A DNA stretch of 64,000 nucleotides, from the NCBI GenBank assembly GCA_009776955.1, contig WRMW01000001.1, positions 62,001 to 126,000 on the forward strand, given 5' to 3'. Source of the DNA: Clostridiales bacterium (lineage in GTDB: Bacteria > Bacillota > Clostridia > Peptostreptococcales > Anaerovoracaceae). The notes below the pieces were generated by a model. That model was given only the letters and a program-made list of their open reading frames with translations, did no database searches and had not been told where the DNA came from. Shown here piece by piece: positions 63,886 through 64,000 of the stretch; the first letter of the stretch is position 1; each line of letters opens with the position of its first letter. The position numbers and the translations under genes were made by a program.

Positions 63886-64000
63886 GGTCAGGGTTCGTAA
63901 GCATTGTCGGCAGGCCGAACGTGGGGAAGTCCACGTTGCTGAATGCGATGCTGGGCGAGAAGGTGGCGATAGTCTCAGGGAAGCCGCAGACGACGCGCAA
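63882..64000 (+). CDS. era: GTPase Era (3' partial)
   Basis: The first 39 codons are visible before the window ends. [20 protein letters not shown] is the P-loop of Era, followed by [15 protein letters not shown], a switch I text specific to Era. ATG 63882 overlaps the ybeY stop as ATGA. Era assists 16S rRNA and 30S maturation, fitting the ybeY-era pairing. Confidence 0.95.
   Translation, partial: MRSGFVSIVGRPNVGKSTLLNAMLGEKVAIVSGKPQTTR

Noticed and set aside
1-64000. CRISPR arrays, insertion sequences, prophage or integrase genes, rRNA
   Set aside because: I looked for spaced direct repeats, transposase motifs and phage genes and saw none; the tandem repeats present are all within coding sequence.

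Overview
The window is about 64 kb of GC-rich bacterial chromosome, cut at both ends (inside galE on the left, inside era on the right). The housekeeping gene orders ylxM-ffh-rpsP-khpA-rimM, yggS-sepF-divIVA-lspA-rluD, asp23-recG-rsmD-coaD-(coiled coil)-tmcAL and rpsU-phoH-ybeY-era, with rqcH, an orphan pyrE and a class A penicillin-binding protein, point to a Gram-positive of the Bacillota, probably a GC-rich Clostridia lineage. I cannot name a genus. No phage, insertion sequence, rRNA or CRISPR array was seen, and no gene-free stretch exceeds 300 bases.

Layout. 1-2.6 kb: two nucleotide-sugar genes (galE, a UDP-sugar 6-dehydrogenase), each carrying an in-frame copy of the same 132-bp palindromic element. 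2.6-12.7 kb: two divergent giant secreted subtilases, one with Ig-like repeats and a tiny coupled propeptide-like gene, the other fused through cell-wall-binding repeats to a GH25 lysozyme domain. 12.7-15.6 kb: an SH3 lipoprotein and rfbA-rfbB (dTDP-sugar synthesis). 15.6-19.6 kb: pyrE, a VanY-type carboxypeptidase, an OFA-type transporter and a DUF554 membrane protein. 19.6-24.6 kb: a 2-oxoacid (pyruvate/acetoin type) dehydrogenase operon whose lipoyl domain sits on E3 rather than E2. 24.6-28.7 kb: an ECF sigma/anti-sigma pair divergent from thrS-sppA. 28.8-35 kb: a third giant subtilase with 15 FN3-like repeats. 35-42.5 kb: SRP, ribosome and cell-division genes. 42.5-46.6 kb: rpmB (minus strand), rqcH, an MBL hydrolase and an SDR oxidoreductase. 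46.6-57.5 kb: a very long class A PBP with an E/R-rich cytoplasmic repeat, then the asp23-recG-rsmD-coaD-tmcAL set. 57.5-64 kb: tRNA-Ser abutting a DUF1538 membrane protein gene, a tandem P-II protein, HIT, a 7TM-GGDEF protein, rpsU, phoH, ybeY and era.

Themes. Much of the window concerns the cell surface: activated sugars, three modular exoproteases, a lysozyme, a DD-carboxypeptidase, a PBP and an envelope-type ECF sigma pair. Two cross-cutting signals are worth following up. First, the palindromic coding element, whose terminal arms differ between the two copies by a compensatory base-pair change. Second, several genes with no Shine-Dalgarno whose start codon lies 6-7 nt after a -10 box, which implies leaderless mRNAs; a related case is a gene that starts one nucleotide after a tRNA CCA end.
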